NCBI RefSeq assembly: GCF_002354895.1
Contig: NZ_CP023439.1
Coordinates: 1,240,001 to 1,304,000 of the forward strand
Source of the DNA: Thauera sp. K11
GTDB lineage: Bacteria > Pseudomonadota > Gammaproteobacteria > Burkholderiales > Rhodocyclaceae
Direction: 5' to 3'
DNA length: 64,000 nucleotides
Numbering within the stretch: the stretch's first letter is position 1; the number at the start of each line of letters is the position of its first letter. The notes under the pieces were generated by a model. That model did not search any database. It saw nothing but the letters and a program-made list of their open reading frames with translations, and was not told where the DNA came from. A program made the position numbers and the translations under genes. Positions 1 to 9,251 of the stretch are shown in pieces.

Positions 1-1
1 G

Positions 2-505
2 GCCGGCATCGCGCGCGCCGCGGAACGCGAGGTCGCGCGGCACGTCGCCGGGCGCAAGCGCATCTTCAGCACCGGCAACGCGCCGCTGGCCAGGCTCGAT
101 CCGCAGATCCAGCAGGTGGTCGGCGAGATCTCGGCGCAGGCGTATGCCGCCGCGGCGATCGCCGTGCGCGCGGCGGAGCCGGCGCAGCGTGCCTACCTCG
201 CCCGCTTCGGCGGCGACGAGGCGGCGGAGAAGGCCGCCAACATCGATGCCGAGATCGAGTCGGCGCAGGGGCAAGTGGTCATCGCCGACCTCGTGCTGCG
301 CGCCACCGCCGACCTGTTCGACGCGCTCGGCGCCTCGTCCGCCAGCGAGCGCCTGGCGCTCGACCGCCACTGGCGCAACGCGCGCACCGTCGCCACCCAC
401 AACCCGCTCGTCTACAAGGCGCGCATCGTCGGCGACTGGTCGATCAACGGCACCGAGCCGCCCTACGTCTGGCAGATCGGCGGCAGCCCCGCGGCCAGCA
501 AGTGA
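2..505 (+). CDS. SfnB/acyl-CoA dehydrogenase-type oxidoreductase, C-terminal part
   Basis: The reading frame is open from the left window edge, so the N-terminus lies outside. About 167 residues are visible, mostly the helical C-terminal domain of the acyl-CoA dehydrogenase fold used by flavin-dependent desulfurization monooxygenases (SfnB, DszC). The stretch LDRHWRNARTVATHNP near the end matches LDRHWRNARTHTLHDP in the next gene. This histidine-rich segment is typical of the SfnB/DszC group rather than of beta-oxidation dehydrogenases. The stop lies 34 bases before the next start on the same strand, so the genes are probably co-transcribed. The exact substrate cannot be told from this fragment. 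Confidence 0.75.
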   Translation, partial: AGIARAAEREVARHVAGRKRIFSTGNAPLARLDPQIQQVVGEISAQAYAAAAIAVRAAEPAQRAYLARFGGDEAAEKAANIDAEIESAQGQVVIADLVLRATADLFDALGASSASERLALDRHWRNARTVATHNPLVYKARIVGDWSINGTEPPYVWQIGGSPAASK

Positions 506-539
506 TTCCACCCGCAACCCCGAGAAAGGAGTGCCCCGA

Positions 540-1799
540 ATGAGTACGCTTCAAGCCGGTCCCGAAACCCGCCAGCGCGTCAATACCGCCGCGCCGTTCG
601 CCGCGCTGCCGCGTCCGTCGCAGCCCGCCCACGTCATCCGCAGCGACGCCGAGGCGATCGAGGTGGCGCGCCGGCTCGCCGCCGGGTTCGCCGTCGAAGC
701 CTCGCTGCGCGACCGCGAAGGCTACCTGCCGATCGCCGAGGTCGACGCCTACTCGCAGAGCGGCCTGTGGGGCATCACCGTGCCCAGGGCCTACGGCGGC
801 GCCGGGGTGTCGTATGCCACGGTGGCCGAGGTGATCCGCATCCTGGCCGAGGCGGATTCGAGCATCGCGCAGATCACCCAGAACCATCTGGCCCTCGTCG
901 CCCACATCGACCTCGATGCGTCCGAAGAGCAGAAGAAGGCGCTGTTCGGCCTCGTGCTGCAGGGCATCCGCTTCGGCAACGCGTTCTCGGAAAAGGGCAG
1001 CAAGAACGTGGCCGCGTTCGAGACGCGGCTGCGCCGCGAGGGCGACGGCGTGGTGGTCAATGGCCAGAAGTTCTACACCACCGGCGCGCTGCTGGCGCAC
1101 ATCGTGCCCATCGTCGCGGTCGATGACGAAGGCAAGGGCTATCTCGTCTTCGCCGATCGCGACGCCCCCGGCCTCACCGTCATCAACGACTGGTCGAGCT
1201 TCGGCCAGCGCACCACCGCCTCCGGCTCGATCAGGATCGAGAACGTGCGCGTGCCGGCGAGCCGCCTGGTGCCGGTGGCGGCCTTCGAGCGCCCGACCGC
1301 GGCCGGCGCGATCTCGCAGATCATCCAGTCGGCGATCGACGCCGGCATCGCTGCCGCTGCCATCGCCGAGACCGTCGCCTTCGTGCGCACGCGCAGCCGG
1401 CCGTGGATCGACAGCGGCAAGGAGTCGGCGGGCGAGGACCCGTTCACCGTCAGCGCGGTCGGCGAACTGGTGATCCGGCTGCATGCGGCCGAAGCGCTGC
1501 TGGAGCGCGCGGGACGGGCGATCGACGATGCGCTGGCAGCCCCGGACGAGGGCACGGTCAACCGCGCCACGCTGGCCACCAGCGAATCCAAGGTGCTCAC
1601 CACCGAGGTGGCGATCGCCGCCACCAACAAGCTGTTCGAGCTGGCGGGCACCCGTTCCACGCTGAGCGAGCACAACCTCGACCGCCACTGGCGCAACGCC
1701 CGCACCCACACGCTGCACGACCCGGTGCGCTGGAAGTACTTCCACGTCGGCAACTTCCACCTGAACGGCATCAATCCGCCGCGCCACCCGTGGAACTGA
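540..1799 (+). CDS. SfnB family sulfur acquisition oxidoreductase
   Basis: A 419-residue acyl-CoA dehydrogenase-fold flavoprotein of the SfnB/DszC-like group. These use reduced flavin to oxygenate organosulfur compounds or act in sulfur-starvation metabolism. The N-terminal helical domain (about 40-150), the middle beta domain with VNGQKFYTTGALLAH (about 180) and the C-terminal helical domain ending in LDRHWRNARTHTLHDP are all present. The length fits the family. The ATG at 540 follows a GAAAGGA ribosome site; the longer open frame upstream has the wrong composition and overlaps the previous gene. It is a paralogue of the preceding partial gene and lies 34 bases before a DszA-like monooxygenase. 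This suggests a two-enzyme desulfurization pair. The substrate is not determined. Confidence 0.8.
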   Translation: MSTLQAGPETRQRVNTAAPFAALPRPSQPAHVIRSDAEAIEVARRLAAGFAVEASLRDREGYLPIAEVDAYSQSGLWGITVPRAYGGAGVSYATVAEVIRILAEADSSIAQITQNHLALVAHIDLDASEEQKKALFGLVLQGIRFGNAFSEKGSKNVAAFETRLRREGDGVVVNGQKFYTTGALLAHIVPIVAVDDEGKGYLVFADRDAPGLTVINDWSSFGQRTTASGSIRIENVRVPASRLVPVAAFERPTAAGAISQIIQSAIDAGIAAAAIAETVAFVRTRSRPWIDSGKESAGEDPFTVSAVGELVIRLHAAEALLERAGRAIDDALAAPDEGTVNRATLATSESKVLTTEVAIAATNKLFELAGTRSTLSEHNLDRHWRNARTHTLHDPVRWKYFHVGNFHLNGINPPRHPWN

Positions 1800-1833
1800 G
1801 CATCCGGCCGCCACGCACGGAGGACCACGCCCC

Positions 1834-3252
1834 ATGAGCAAGACCATCCGCTTCAACGCCTTCGAGATGAACTGCGTCGGCCATCAGTCCCCGGGGCTGT
1901 GGACCCACCCGCGCGACCGCTCGTGGCAGTACAAGGACCTGGCGTACTGGACCGATCTCGCCAGGATTCTCGAACGGGGCATCTTCGACGGCATCTTCAT
2001 CGCCGACGTGATCGGCTACTACGACGTCTACAAGGGCAGCAACTACCACGCCCTGCAACAGGCCGCGCAGATCCCGGTGAACGATCCGCTGCAGCTCGCG
2101 GCGCCGATCGCGATGGTGACCGAGCACCTCGGCATCGGCATCACCGCGTCCACCTCGTTCGAGCACCCCTACACCTTCGCGCGGCGGCTGTCGACGGCCG
2201 ATCACCACACCAAGGGCCGGGTGGGCTGGAACATCGTCACCTCCTACCTGGAGAGCGGCGCCAGGAACGTCGGCCAGGGCGGCCTGCGCCGGCACGACGA
2301 CCGCTACGAGGTGGCCGGTGAATACGTCGAGGTGCTCTACAAGCTGTTCGAGGGCAGTTGGGAGGAAGGGGCCGTGGTGCGCGACCGCGGGCGCGGCATC
2401 TTCACCCACCCGGAGAAGGTGCACGAGATCGGCCACAAGGGCCGGTATTTCGAGGTGCCCGGCTACCACCTGTGCGAGCCCTCGCCGCAGCGCACGCCGG
2501 TGCTCTACCAGGCGGGCGCCTCGGGCGCGGGCAAAGCCTTCGCCGCCGGCCATGCGGAATGCGTGTTCGTCGCCTCGCCGCTGAAGGAAGTGCTCAGGGA
2601 ATACGTCGCCGACGTGCGCCGCCAGGCCGCCGCCGCCGGGCGCGATCCGCGCAAGGTGCTGGTCTACAACCTGGTGACGATCATCGTCGACGAGACCGAC
2701 GCCAAGGCGCAGGCCAGGTTCGAGGAATACCAGCGCCACTCGTCCTACGACGGCGCGCTGGTCTTCATGTCGGGCTGGAGCGGCATCGATTTCGGCCAGT
2801 ACGCGCCGACCGACCTCGTGCGCAAGGTGGAAACCAACGCCATCGTCTCGGTGGTCGAGCACCTGGCCGGCGGCGGCAAGTCGTGGAGCATCGACGAGCT
2901 GGCGCGCTGGGGCGGTCTCGGCGGCCTCGGCCCGGTGTTCGTCGGCTCGCCGTCCACCGTGGCCGACATCCTGCAGGAGTGGGTGGAGGACACCGGCGTC
3001 GACGGCTTCAACCTGGCCTATGCGGTGGCGCACGAAACCTTCGAGAACGTGGTCGGTTACCTCGTGCCCGAACTGCAGCGGCGCGGCGTCTATCCGGCCG
3101 CCTACAAGCCCGGCACGCTGCGCGAGAAGCTGTTCGGCGAAGGGCCGTACCTGCCGGCAAGCCATCCGGCGGCGCGCTACCGCGACATCGAGCGCGTGAA
3201 GGCGGAGGAAGCCGCCGCCCGCGGGCGCGCGCTCGAAGATGCCGTCGCCTGA
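1834..3252 (+). CDS. NtaA/SnaA/DszA-family FMN-dependent monooxygenase
   Basis: A 472-residue bacterial luciferase-like (LLM) flavin monooxygenase. The start (MSKTIRFNAFEMNCVGHQS), the segment ASTSFEHPYTFARRLSTADH (about 110) and GRVGWNIVTSYLESGARN (about 130) are hallmarks of the NtaA/SnaA/DszA subgroup. Members cleave C-S or C-N bonds of sulfones or nitrilotriacetate with FMNH2 and oxygen. Lying next to SfnB-type genes and upstream of transporter and porin genes, it probably desulfurizes an imported sulfone or sulfonate. It needs an FMN reductase; the msuE-like gene at 13446 could serve. The length is normal and the ATG follows a GGAGG-like site. The substrate is an inference. Confidence 0.85.
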   Translation: MSKTIRFNAFEMNCVGHQSPGLWTHPRDRSWQYKDLAYWTDLARILERGIFDGIFIADVIGYYDVYKGSNYHALQQAAQIPVNDPLQLAAPIAMVTEHLGIGITASTSFEHPYTFARRLSTADHHTKGRVGWNIVTSYLESGARNVGQGGLRRHDDRYEVAGEYVEVLYKLFEGSWEEGAVVRDRGRGIFTHPEKVHEIGHKGRYFEVPGYHLCEPSPQRTPVLYQAGASGAGKAFAAGHAECVFVASPLKEVLREYVADVRRQAAAAGRDPRKVLVYNLVTIIVDETDAKAQARFEEYQRHSSYDGALVFMSGWSGIDFGQYAPTDLVRKVETNAIVSVVEHLAGGGKSWSIDELARWGGLGGLGPVFVGSPSTVADILQEWVEDTGVDGFNLAYAVAHETFENVVGYLVPELQRRGVYPAAYKPGTLREKLFGEGPYLPASHPAARYRDIERVKAEEAAARGRALEDAVA

Positions 3253-3265
3253 CCGGGGATCAGCC

Positions 3266-4021
3266 ATGACTGCAATGCCGATTCTCCAGGTCGACGACAT
3301 CGAGGTCGTCTATGAGCAGGTGATCCTGGCCGTGCACGGCGTGTCGCTGTCGCTCGGCGAGGGCCGCATCGTCGCGCTGCTCGGCGCCAACGGCGCGGGC
3401 AAGAGCACCACGCTGAAGGCGATCTCGGCGCTGGTCGGAGCCGAGCGCGGCGAGGTGGTGGGCGGCCGCGTGCTGTACCGCGGCAAGGACGTGACGCGCA
3501 GCGCGCCCGACGTGCTCGTGCGCAACGGCCTCGTCCAGGTCCTGGAGGGGCGCCATTGCTTTCCGCACCTGAGCGTCGAGGAGAACCTGCTGGCCGGCGC
3601 GCTGGCCAGCGGCGGTTCGCGGCAGGAGGTGAAGGCCGGGCTGGAGCGGATCTACCACTACTTCCCGCGGTTGAAGGAAAGGCGCAGATCGGCGGCGGGC
3701 TACACCTCCGGCGGCGAGCAGCAGATGGTCGCCATCGGCCGCGCACTGATGGCCCGGCCCGCCGTCGTGCTGCTCGACGAACCGTCCATGGGCCTCGCGC
3801 CGCTGATTGTCGACGAGATCTTCGCCATCGTCGCCAGGCTCAACGCCGACGAAGGCGTCAGCTTCCTGCTCGCCGAGCAGAACGCCAGCGTGGCGCTGCG
3901 CCACGCGCACCACGCCTACGTGCTGGAAAGCGGCAGGGTCGTGGCGCAGGGGAGCGCCGCCGAGCTGGCCGCGCGCAGCGACATCCACGACCTGTACCTG
4001 GGGGCGGGCGTCGCTGCCTGA
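3266..4021 (+). CDS. LivF-type branched-chain amino acid ABC transporter ATPase
   Basis: An ABC ATPase of the HAAT (LivF) class. Walker A GANGAGKST is at residues 40-48, the signature SGGEQ at about 148-152, and Walker B VVLLDE at about 167-172, followed by PSMGLAPLIVDEIF, which is typical of LivF. The ATG at 3266 gives 251 residues; an upstream in-frame ATG at 3239 would overlap the preceding gene. No LivG, LivH, LivM or LivK partner lies downstream, so the rest of the transporter is probably upstream of the window or elsewhere. Because it is embedded in a sulfur operon, the cargo may be an organosulfur compound rather than an amino acid; this is an inference. Confidence 0.85.
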   Translation: MTAMPILQVDDIEVVYEQVILAVHGVSLSLGEGRIVALLGANGAGKSTTLKAISALVGAERGEVVGGRVLYRGKDVTRSAPDVLVRNGLVQVLEGRHCFPHLSVEENLLAGALASGGSRQEVKAGLERIYHYFPRLKERRRSAAGYTSGGEQQMVAIGRALMARPAVVLLDEPSMGLAPLIVDEIFAIVARLNADEGVSFLLAEQNASVALRHAHHAYVLESGRVVAQGSAAELAARSDIHDLYLGAGVAA

Positions 4022-4095
4022 ACGGCGCGCCGGCACCAGACCCGATAACGACGAGACCCATCGCTTCAAGACCCAACCACCTCACAGGGAATGAC

Positions 4096-5196
4096 ATGCA
4101 GAAAAGACTGTTTGCACTGGCCGTCGCCGGCCTTGCGGGTGCCCCGGCATTCGCGCAATCCAGCGTGACCATCTTCGGCACGGTCGATGTCGGCTACCGC
4201 TTCAGCGGCGACAACATAGACTCGCGGGTAAAGAACCGTTCCGCGATCGACTCCGGCACCAGCACGCCGACGCGCCTCGGCTTTCGCGGCAACGAGGATC
4301 TCGGCAACGGGCTGCAGGCCGGCTTCGTGCTGGAGCAGGGCATCGCGGCCGACACCGGCACGTCGGCCGGCGGCGGCACCTTCAGCCGTCAGGCTTTCGT
4401 CAGCCTCGCCGGCGCTTTCGGCACGCTGGGCGCGGGGCGCCAATACACGCCGGGCTACGTGCTCACCTCCACCGTGGATCCTTTCAGCGGCGTGACGGTG
4501 GGCCAGTACAACAACGTCTATCTTTCCGAGTATCGCTGGGACAACCTGGTGACGTACGTGTCGCCGTCCTGGGGAGGCTTTTCGGTGACCGCGGCCTTCA
4601 CGCTGGACGGCTACGGCAACGAATCGCCCGGCAATCGCGGCGCGGGCGACGTCGGCGACGTGCGCGCGCTGTCCATCCTGCCGCAGTACCGCAGCGGTCC
4701 GCTCCATGTCGGCCTGCACATCCAGGACCTGCGCGCGAAATCCACCGGCCTGTACGACGGCGACAAGGTCCGCGTCTACGACCTCGCCGGCACCTATGAC
4801 TTCGGCGTCGCCAAGCTCGCCGCGGCCTACGGCATCCGCCGCGCGGACAACGGCGACTTCAGCCCCGACACCGGCGCGACCGAAGGCGAGAAGACGAAGC
4901 AGTGGTTCGTCGGCGTGACGGTGCCGGCCGGCGCGGCGGGCAAGGTCCTGGCCTCGTACGTGGCGCGCAAGACGGAGGCCGTCGCCGGCGGCGATGATGC
5001 AAAGGCCGGCCAGTGGGCGGTCGGCTACGAGCATGCGCTGTCCAAGCGCACGGCGATCCATGCGACCTACGCGAAGATCGACAACAATCGCGCGGCCCGC
5101 GACTCCACCAACCTGTCCGGCTCGGTCGGCGCCGGCTACAACGCCGGCGACGGCTACCAGACCGGCTTTGCCGCCGGCATCCGCCACGGCTTCTGA
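4096..5196 (+). CDS. Gram-negative porin
   Basis: A 366-residue outer-membrane beta-barrel porin of the betaproteobacterial OmpC-like family. A Sec signal peptide (MQKRLFALAVAGLAGAPAFA) is followed by SSVTIFGTVDVGYRF. The protein ends with the amphipathic strand TGFAAGIRHGF and a C-terminal Phe, the BAM recognition signal. Internal features such as SRLGF-like LGFRGNEDLGNGL and FSRQAFVSLAGAFGTLGAGRQYTP are family hallmarks. It is the last gene before a strong terminator, so it is likely co-transcribed with the upstream oxidoreductase and ABC genes and admits their substrate. Specificity cannot be read from the sequence. Confidence 0.9.
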   Translation: MQKRLFALAVAGLAGAPAFAQSSVTIFGTVDVGYRFSGDNIDSRVKNRSAIDSGTSTPTRLGFRGNEDLGNGLQAGFVLEQGIAADTGTSAGGGTFSRQAFVSLAGAFGTLGAGRQYTPGYVLTSTVDPFSGVTVGQYNNVYLSEYRWDNLVTYVSPSWGGFSVTAAFTLDGYGNESPGNRGAGDVGDVRALSILPQYRSGPLHVGLHIQDLRAKSTGLYDGDKVRVYDLAGTYDFGVAKLAAAYGIRRADNGDFSPDTGATEGEKTKQWFVGVTVPAGAAGKVLASYVARKTEAVAGGDDAKAGQWAVGYEHALSKRTAIHATYAKIDNNRAARDSTNLSGSVGAGYNAGDGYQTGFAAGIRHGF

Positions 5197-5225
5197 GCGG
5201 TCGTTCCGCTACGGGCGACATCGGG

Positions 5226-5253
5226 CCGGGGCCATGCGCGCGCATGGCCCCGG
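5226..5253. other. 28-base perfect palindrome after the porin gene
   Basis: The sequence CCGGGGCCATGCGC is followed directly by its exact reverse complement, 30 bases after the porin stop. It has no T tract. It could be a 3' stem protecting the porin mRNA or a weak terminator. Confidence 0.6.
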
Positions 5254-5327
5254 CGGCGACCGCCTCGCCCGCGTGCTCAACAAGCGGATCTGATCGAGCC
5301 CGATCCGCGCCGTTTCCCCGCGCCTCT

Positions 5328-5369
5328 CCGCGCACTGCTGCACATGCGGCAGTGCGCGGTTCTTTTTTC
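5328..5369 (+). terminator. Rho-independent terminator of the porin operon
   Basis: An 11-bp perfect stem (CCGCGCACTGC / GCAGTGCGCGG) with a 10-base loop is followed by TTCTTTTTT. This is a classic intrinsic terminator downstream of the + strand genes. Confidence 0.85.
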
Positions 5370-5866
5370 GGGCCCCGCACCGGGCTTCGCTCGTTCTCTT
5401 CAGGTGCGTCCAAGAAAAGAGCCGATTCGCGCACGATCGCCGCGATGCGGCCGGCCCCGTCCGATTCCCGCGGATGAGCGATGTCCGAGGCCCAGAAGGC
5501 GCCTTCCCGGGAAAATTTTCACCATCCATTCCAGTGACCAAAGATTTCCGCCCCACGAGCAAAACATCGCCGCGTGAATTGGTGGGAAATTCCGTGCGCC
5601 ATATACAGGCGGCACGTTGCCCGGTCTCGTCGAGCCCTCGGTAACTCGGCCCCACAGCATTCCGAAGCACAGGGAGTGCGTGCCGGTGACCGCATCGGAA
5701 ACGATGCCCCGCCATCGATGATCCGCGCGCCACGCCGACGCGCCGCACTTGCCCGAGGAAACGCCGCCATGGATGCCTGCGACAACGACAGCCCCGATTC
5801 AGAACGGCCCATCGACGTGCATATGGCGCCATCCGCCGTGGCCGTGCTCCGCACTGGAGGCTAGAG
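5370..5866. other. Intergenic region with a decayed promoter-like segment
   Basis: No convincing gene is seen here. Positions about 5411-5487 resemble positions 10255-10325 just upstream of the sulfonate-binding protein gene (shared GCACGAT, GCGATG, GGCC, GGAT and ATGT blocks). The GG/GC elements of the sigma-54 site are degraded in this copy. It looks like the remnant of a duplicated transporter promoter, followed by the accessory island. Confidence 0.35.
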
Positions 5867-7195
5867 GTGTCCTTTCTCGTCAAAGTGGTGGATCGCATAA
5901 CGGAGCACTACCTGGAATTGGCCCGGGGCAGATACCCCTATCACGTTCGGGAGGGCAAGCAGTGGCAGGTCCGCGACGGCGGGCTCGGCTGCCGGCCGAT
6001 CGAGACCCAGGCCACTATTTCGATGGACAAGGACCCGCCGCCGCTGCCGGAAGATAGAAACAAGCCCAAACCCCAACTGCCGGCGCAACCTGCCGCTGCC
6101 GAGACGGGAAAGGACAACGCCAAGTCCCCGCCGGCCCAGTCCGCCCCACCGCCCGCCGCCGCTGCGCCGGCCGCCGCACAAGAGCGCCTCAGGGACGAAG
6201 CCTGCGTAACGCCTCCACCCTTCGACATGCTCGACCTGCCGGAAGGCATGGAAGCCATGGGCTTCAAATACGCCGCCTACTGTGCGCGGCGTTGGTTCAA
6301 CGGCAAGGTATATGCGCTGGATGACCCCACAGCAACCCATGCCCCGGATTTTGTCGATACCGATACCTTCAAGCTCAAATGGATATTGGGCTTCGGCCGT
6401 GTTCGGCAACGCCATGCGCATCTGCTAGCAACAAATCTGAAAGCAAGTACGCCCGAAAACATCTTCAACGATAGGGCAAGGGAGGAACTGCTCAAGCAGT
6501 TTCAATATTTCATTGACCAGCAGCGCAACAATTATTACTACGCCACGCTGGATACACTCGCCTACTGCAATAACGACAAACAGGCGTTTCATCGGCAATT
6601 CCAGTTTCAACGGGTCAATGTCACGACGTTTGATGCCCTCGACGACTACGCCAGCCTCGTGAATGATCTGACGGCTTCGCTGGCCAACTTCTCGTTCTAT
6701 GCCGCAGTGGCCCTGGCACAGGTGTCGACCGAGCAGTACAACTGGTACGGGCCGATCTGGTATCGCTGCACACGCACGCGGGTGGAGGTCACACATATCT
6801 ATGTGTATGCGCGGGATAGCTATGCGTTCAATGACGATAAAACTGTGTCTCAATATCTCGGGCACTGGAACCGTCATGGCGTCATCATTGCCCGGGATGC
6901 GGCTGCCTCGGAATTGATTTCAAAATATTCCGATATTCTCGCCCACGAGAGCGGCAATGAACCAAAGTCCTATCTGCCGCCTTTGCCCGCACATCTGGAC
7001 AAGCCGGTCGACATCGGAAGGCACCTGCGGAAAAAGGAAGTCTTTTATCCCGTCCGTAACCGTGACTTCCGGCACTGGCGCAAACTCAAGGGGCGCGGCG
7101 GAGATTTCGCCATTTTCTCCAGTTTCGAGCGAATCAAGCTGCCTACGCCCATCGTGCTGGACCTTGGTGAAAGAAGGCAACAGATCAAACCATGA
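5867..7195 (+). CDS. DUF6402-like protein
   Basis: A 442-residue soluble protein starting at a GTG six bases after GGAGG. Residues about 55-105 form a low-complexity Pro/Ala linker. The C-terminal 300 residues form one domain with a Tyr/Trp-rich core, including STEQYNWYGPIWYRC, VYARDSYAF and SQYLGHWNRHGVI. I recall these from DUF6402 proteins found in proteobacterial effector loci, but the assignment is from memory. The downstream gene overlaps by ATGA and encodes a small membrane protein, so the pair may be toxin and immunity or an effector with its partner. No catalytic motif is recognised and function is unknown. Confidence 0.55.
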   Translation: MSFLVKVVDRITEHYLELARGRYPYHVREGKQWQVRDGGLGCRPIETQATISMDKDPPPLPEDRNKPKPQLPAQPAAAETGKDNAKSPPAQSAPPPAAAAPAAAQERLRDEACVTPPPFDMLDLPEGMEAMGFKYAAYCARRWFNGKVYALDDPTATHAPDFVDTDTFKLKWILGFGRVRQRHAHLLATNLKASTPENIFNDRAREELLKQFQYFIDQQRNNYYYATLDTLAYCNNDKQAFHRQFQFQRVNVTTFDALDDYASLVNDLTASLANFSFYAAVALAQVSTEQYNWYGPIWYRCTRTRVEVTHIYVYARDSYAFNDDKTVSQYLGHWNRHGVIIARDAAASELISKYSDILAHESGNEPKSYLPPLPAHLDKPVDIGRHLRKKEVFYPVRNRDFRHWRKLKGRGGDFAIFSSFERIKLPTPIVLDLGERRQQIKP

Positions 7196-7647
7196 ACTGG
7201 AAACGAGTCCTCCGGCAGTGCCTGATGGCGGTGGGTATTCCATACATTGCATTCGTATTGCTATTTAACTATTTCTATTCACTCAACAATTACGAATCTT
7301 GCGAAAAATACACTGCGAAACTGAATGGTGGCGTCCATGTCTTTCAGGGGAAGCCGCTCAATGTCAGCATTTGCGGATTAGACCGTTTGCCTCACGATCA
7401 GACCCGGTCGTTTTATAGTGTTCCGGACAGGGCGCGTATCCGGGTGTTCTCCATGGATGGCGAGTTGCTGGCAGAGCGATACTTTGAGCCGCTTTGGGAG
7501 TCGCGATGGCTCCACAAGCTGGAGTATGGCGACGACTACTTGATCTACAACGACGGGGACGGGAGTGGCTTCGGGACAAGAATGGCGATGCCGCCGACGA
7601 CGTGGGACTGGATACGTGCCCGACTGCCCCGGCCGTGGCCGTTCTGA
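7192..7647 (+). CDS. Small membrane-anchored protein coupled to the DUF6402-like gene
   Basis: A 151-residue protein overlapping the upstream gene by ATGA, so it is translationally coupled. One N-terminal membrane helix (about residues 12-30) is followed by a soluble domain with YNDGDGSGFGTRM and a Trp/Arg-rich end. I do not recognise the family. Its position makes an immunity or partner role plausible. A degraded copy of its start region lies at 7735-7768. Confidence 0.6.
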   Translation: MNWKRVLRQCLMAVGIPYIAFVLLFNYFYSLNNYESCEKYTAKLNGGVHVFQGKPLNVSICGLDRLPHDQTRSFYSVPDRARIRVFSMDGELLAERYFEPLWESRWLHKLEYGDDYLIYNDGDGSGFGTRMAMPPTTWDWIRARLPRPWPF

Positions 7648-7734
7648 ACATGGCGGAAATTTTTTGTGCCTCTTCGATTTCGAATGCATCAGACCGCTCG
7701 GATTCATCGTGCCAGGCATTGGATGAAAGGGCTG

Positions 7735-7768
7735 CAGATCAAACCATGACCTGAAAACGAATCTTCTC
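7735..7768 (+). repeat. Degraded copy of the start of the gene at 7192
   Basis: CAGATCAAACCATGACCTG and the bases after it match 7181-7214 (CAGATCAAACCATGAACTG...) with a few changes. This indicates a lost second copy of the small membrane gene. The surrounding 7648-7791 holds no other gene. Confidence 0.55.
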
Positions 7769-7791
7769 GCCCCCTGTTGGCCGCCGATTCA

Positions 7792-8697
7792 ATGACAAGC
7801 TATCAATCCGCGCATGACATGACCACCCGAATTCTCGCCCGACTTTCTCTGTTGCGCCTGAGCGTGCTCGATGATCATCTGTCGAGCCACGTCGACAGGC
7901 CGCACCTTGCAGGGTCGTTCCGCTTCCTTGCCGAATTCCTGTATTTCGGGATCAAGGAAGCCCGTGCATGCCTGTTTGCCGGTCTGTTCTTCGTCGCCGT
8001 GTTCGCGATTCCGCGCGACGGATTGTGGGGCGTACCTCGCTACGACGCCCTGCTCATCGCTGCCGTCGCCATTCAGGTCTGGATGGTCCGGGCGAAGCTC
8101 GAAACCATCGATGAACTCAAGACGATCACGCTCTTCCATGTCATCGGCTTCGCCCTCGAAGCGTTCAAGACTTCAAGCGGCATCAAGTCCTGGGCCTATC
8201 CCGACTTTGCGTACACGAAGCTCTACGGCGTACCCCTGTTCTCGGGTTTCATGTACGCGGCCATCGGCAGCTACATCATTCAGGCATGGAGGCTTCTCGA
8301 AGTCCGTATCGCCCATCATCCTCCCTACTGGATGGCTGGTGTAATGGCGCTGCTCATCTACGTCAACTTCTTCACCCACCACTACATCGGCGACTACCGC
8401 TGGTATATCGCCGCATGCGCTCTCGGCCTGTATGCCAGATCCACCGTGATCTATCGCCCATTGGACCGGGATCGAAAAATGCCGTTGCTGCTCGCGTTCG
8501 TCCTCATCGGATTCTTCATCTGGCTCGCCGAGAACATCAGCACCTTCTTCGGTATCTGGAAGTATCCAAACCAGCTTGGCGCGTGGTCCGCGGTTCATGT
8601 CGGCAAATGGAGTTCCTGGTCGCTCCTCATCATCATGACCTTCACCATCGTCGCCAACCTCAAGCACATCAAGGAGCGTACCCATGTGCCTGCATGA
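7792..8697 (+). CDS. DUF817 family membrane protein
   Basis: A roughly 300-residue polytopic membrane protein with about eight hydrophobic helices. It matches the DUF817 family in length and in segments such as FHVIGFALEAFKTSSGIKSW, FSGFMYAAIGSYIIQAW and LAENISTFFGIWKYPNQ. The role of this family is not established. Three starts are possible: TTG 7777, ATG 7792 and ATG 7819; I chose the first ATG. It sits inside an accessory island between small putative immunity-type genes and has no obvious link to the sulfur genes. Confidence 0.8.
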   Translation: MTSYQSAHDMTTRILARLSLLRLSVLDDHLSSHVDRPHLAGSFRFLAEFLYFGIKEARACLFAGLFFVAVFAIPRDGLWGVPRYDALLIAAVAIQVWMVRAKLETIDELKTITLFHVIGFALEAFKTSSGIKSWAYPDFAYTKLYGVPLFSGFMYAAIGSYIIQAWRLLEVRIAHHPPYWMAGVMALLIYVNFFTHHYIGDYRWYIAACALGLYARSTVIYRPLDRDRKMPLLLAFVLIGFFIWLAENISTFFGIWKYPNQLGAWSAVHVGKWSSWSLLIIMTFTIVANLKHIKERTHVPA

Positions 8698-8899
8698 GAC
8701 GGCCATCGATCCGGCAATTCGTGAAGAGCTGCCACGAAGGCAGATGGCGTTTCCATGCAGAAGGGAGAGAAGTGTGTCCTTCCCATAAAGGAAGAAAAGG
8801 GAAGGCGATATGTCGCGGAAAACAGGAAGTCTGGAATTCCCCCGGAGTGGCGGGGAAGAATGATCTGGTGAATCAAGCATATAGGGAGAAATAGACCTG

Positions 8900-9187
8900 A
8901 TGATTACACGTTCTGGAGACCGCAAGGAGCGGAAAATCGCTCATGTCTCGCTGGCCATAAACGCCTCCCCTTTTATCGGCGTGGGGGCAGTGATAGCTCT
9001 GATGCTCTGTGTTCCAGAATTGGTGTGGATCTGGTGGGCGCCGGCTGGCCTCATAGTGTTGCCATTGCTTTTGTTGAATCTCGTCTGGTACATCTATATC
9101 TGCTGCAGGCGTTACCGTTTTGTCGTACATCTGTTTTTCTGGCTTCCAAGCACTCTCGTCTTTTTCGGGTATAACTTGTTGGCATGA
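8900..9187 (+). CDS. Small membrane protein, copy 1 of a tandem pair
   Basis: A 95-residue protein with two to three hydrophobic helices (about 22-42, 48-68 and 75-92). The GGGAGA ribosome site lies about 10 bases before ATG. Between the last two helices is YIYICCRRYRFVVHLFFW. It shares about 80 percent of its residues with the next gene. I do not recognise the family. Tandem duplication next to other small membrane or secreted genes is common for immunity proteins, but no cognate toxin is evident. Confidence 0.65.
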   Translation: MITRSGDRKERKIAHVSLAINASPFIGVGAVIALMLCVPELVWIWWAPAGLIVLPLLLLNLVWYIYICCRRYRFVVHLFFWLPSTLVFFGYNLLA

Positions 9188-9251
9188 TCGCCGCGCGATA
9201 TCGGACTCTTGAGCTGCATGGCGAATCGAGAATATAGGGAGAATTGACCTG

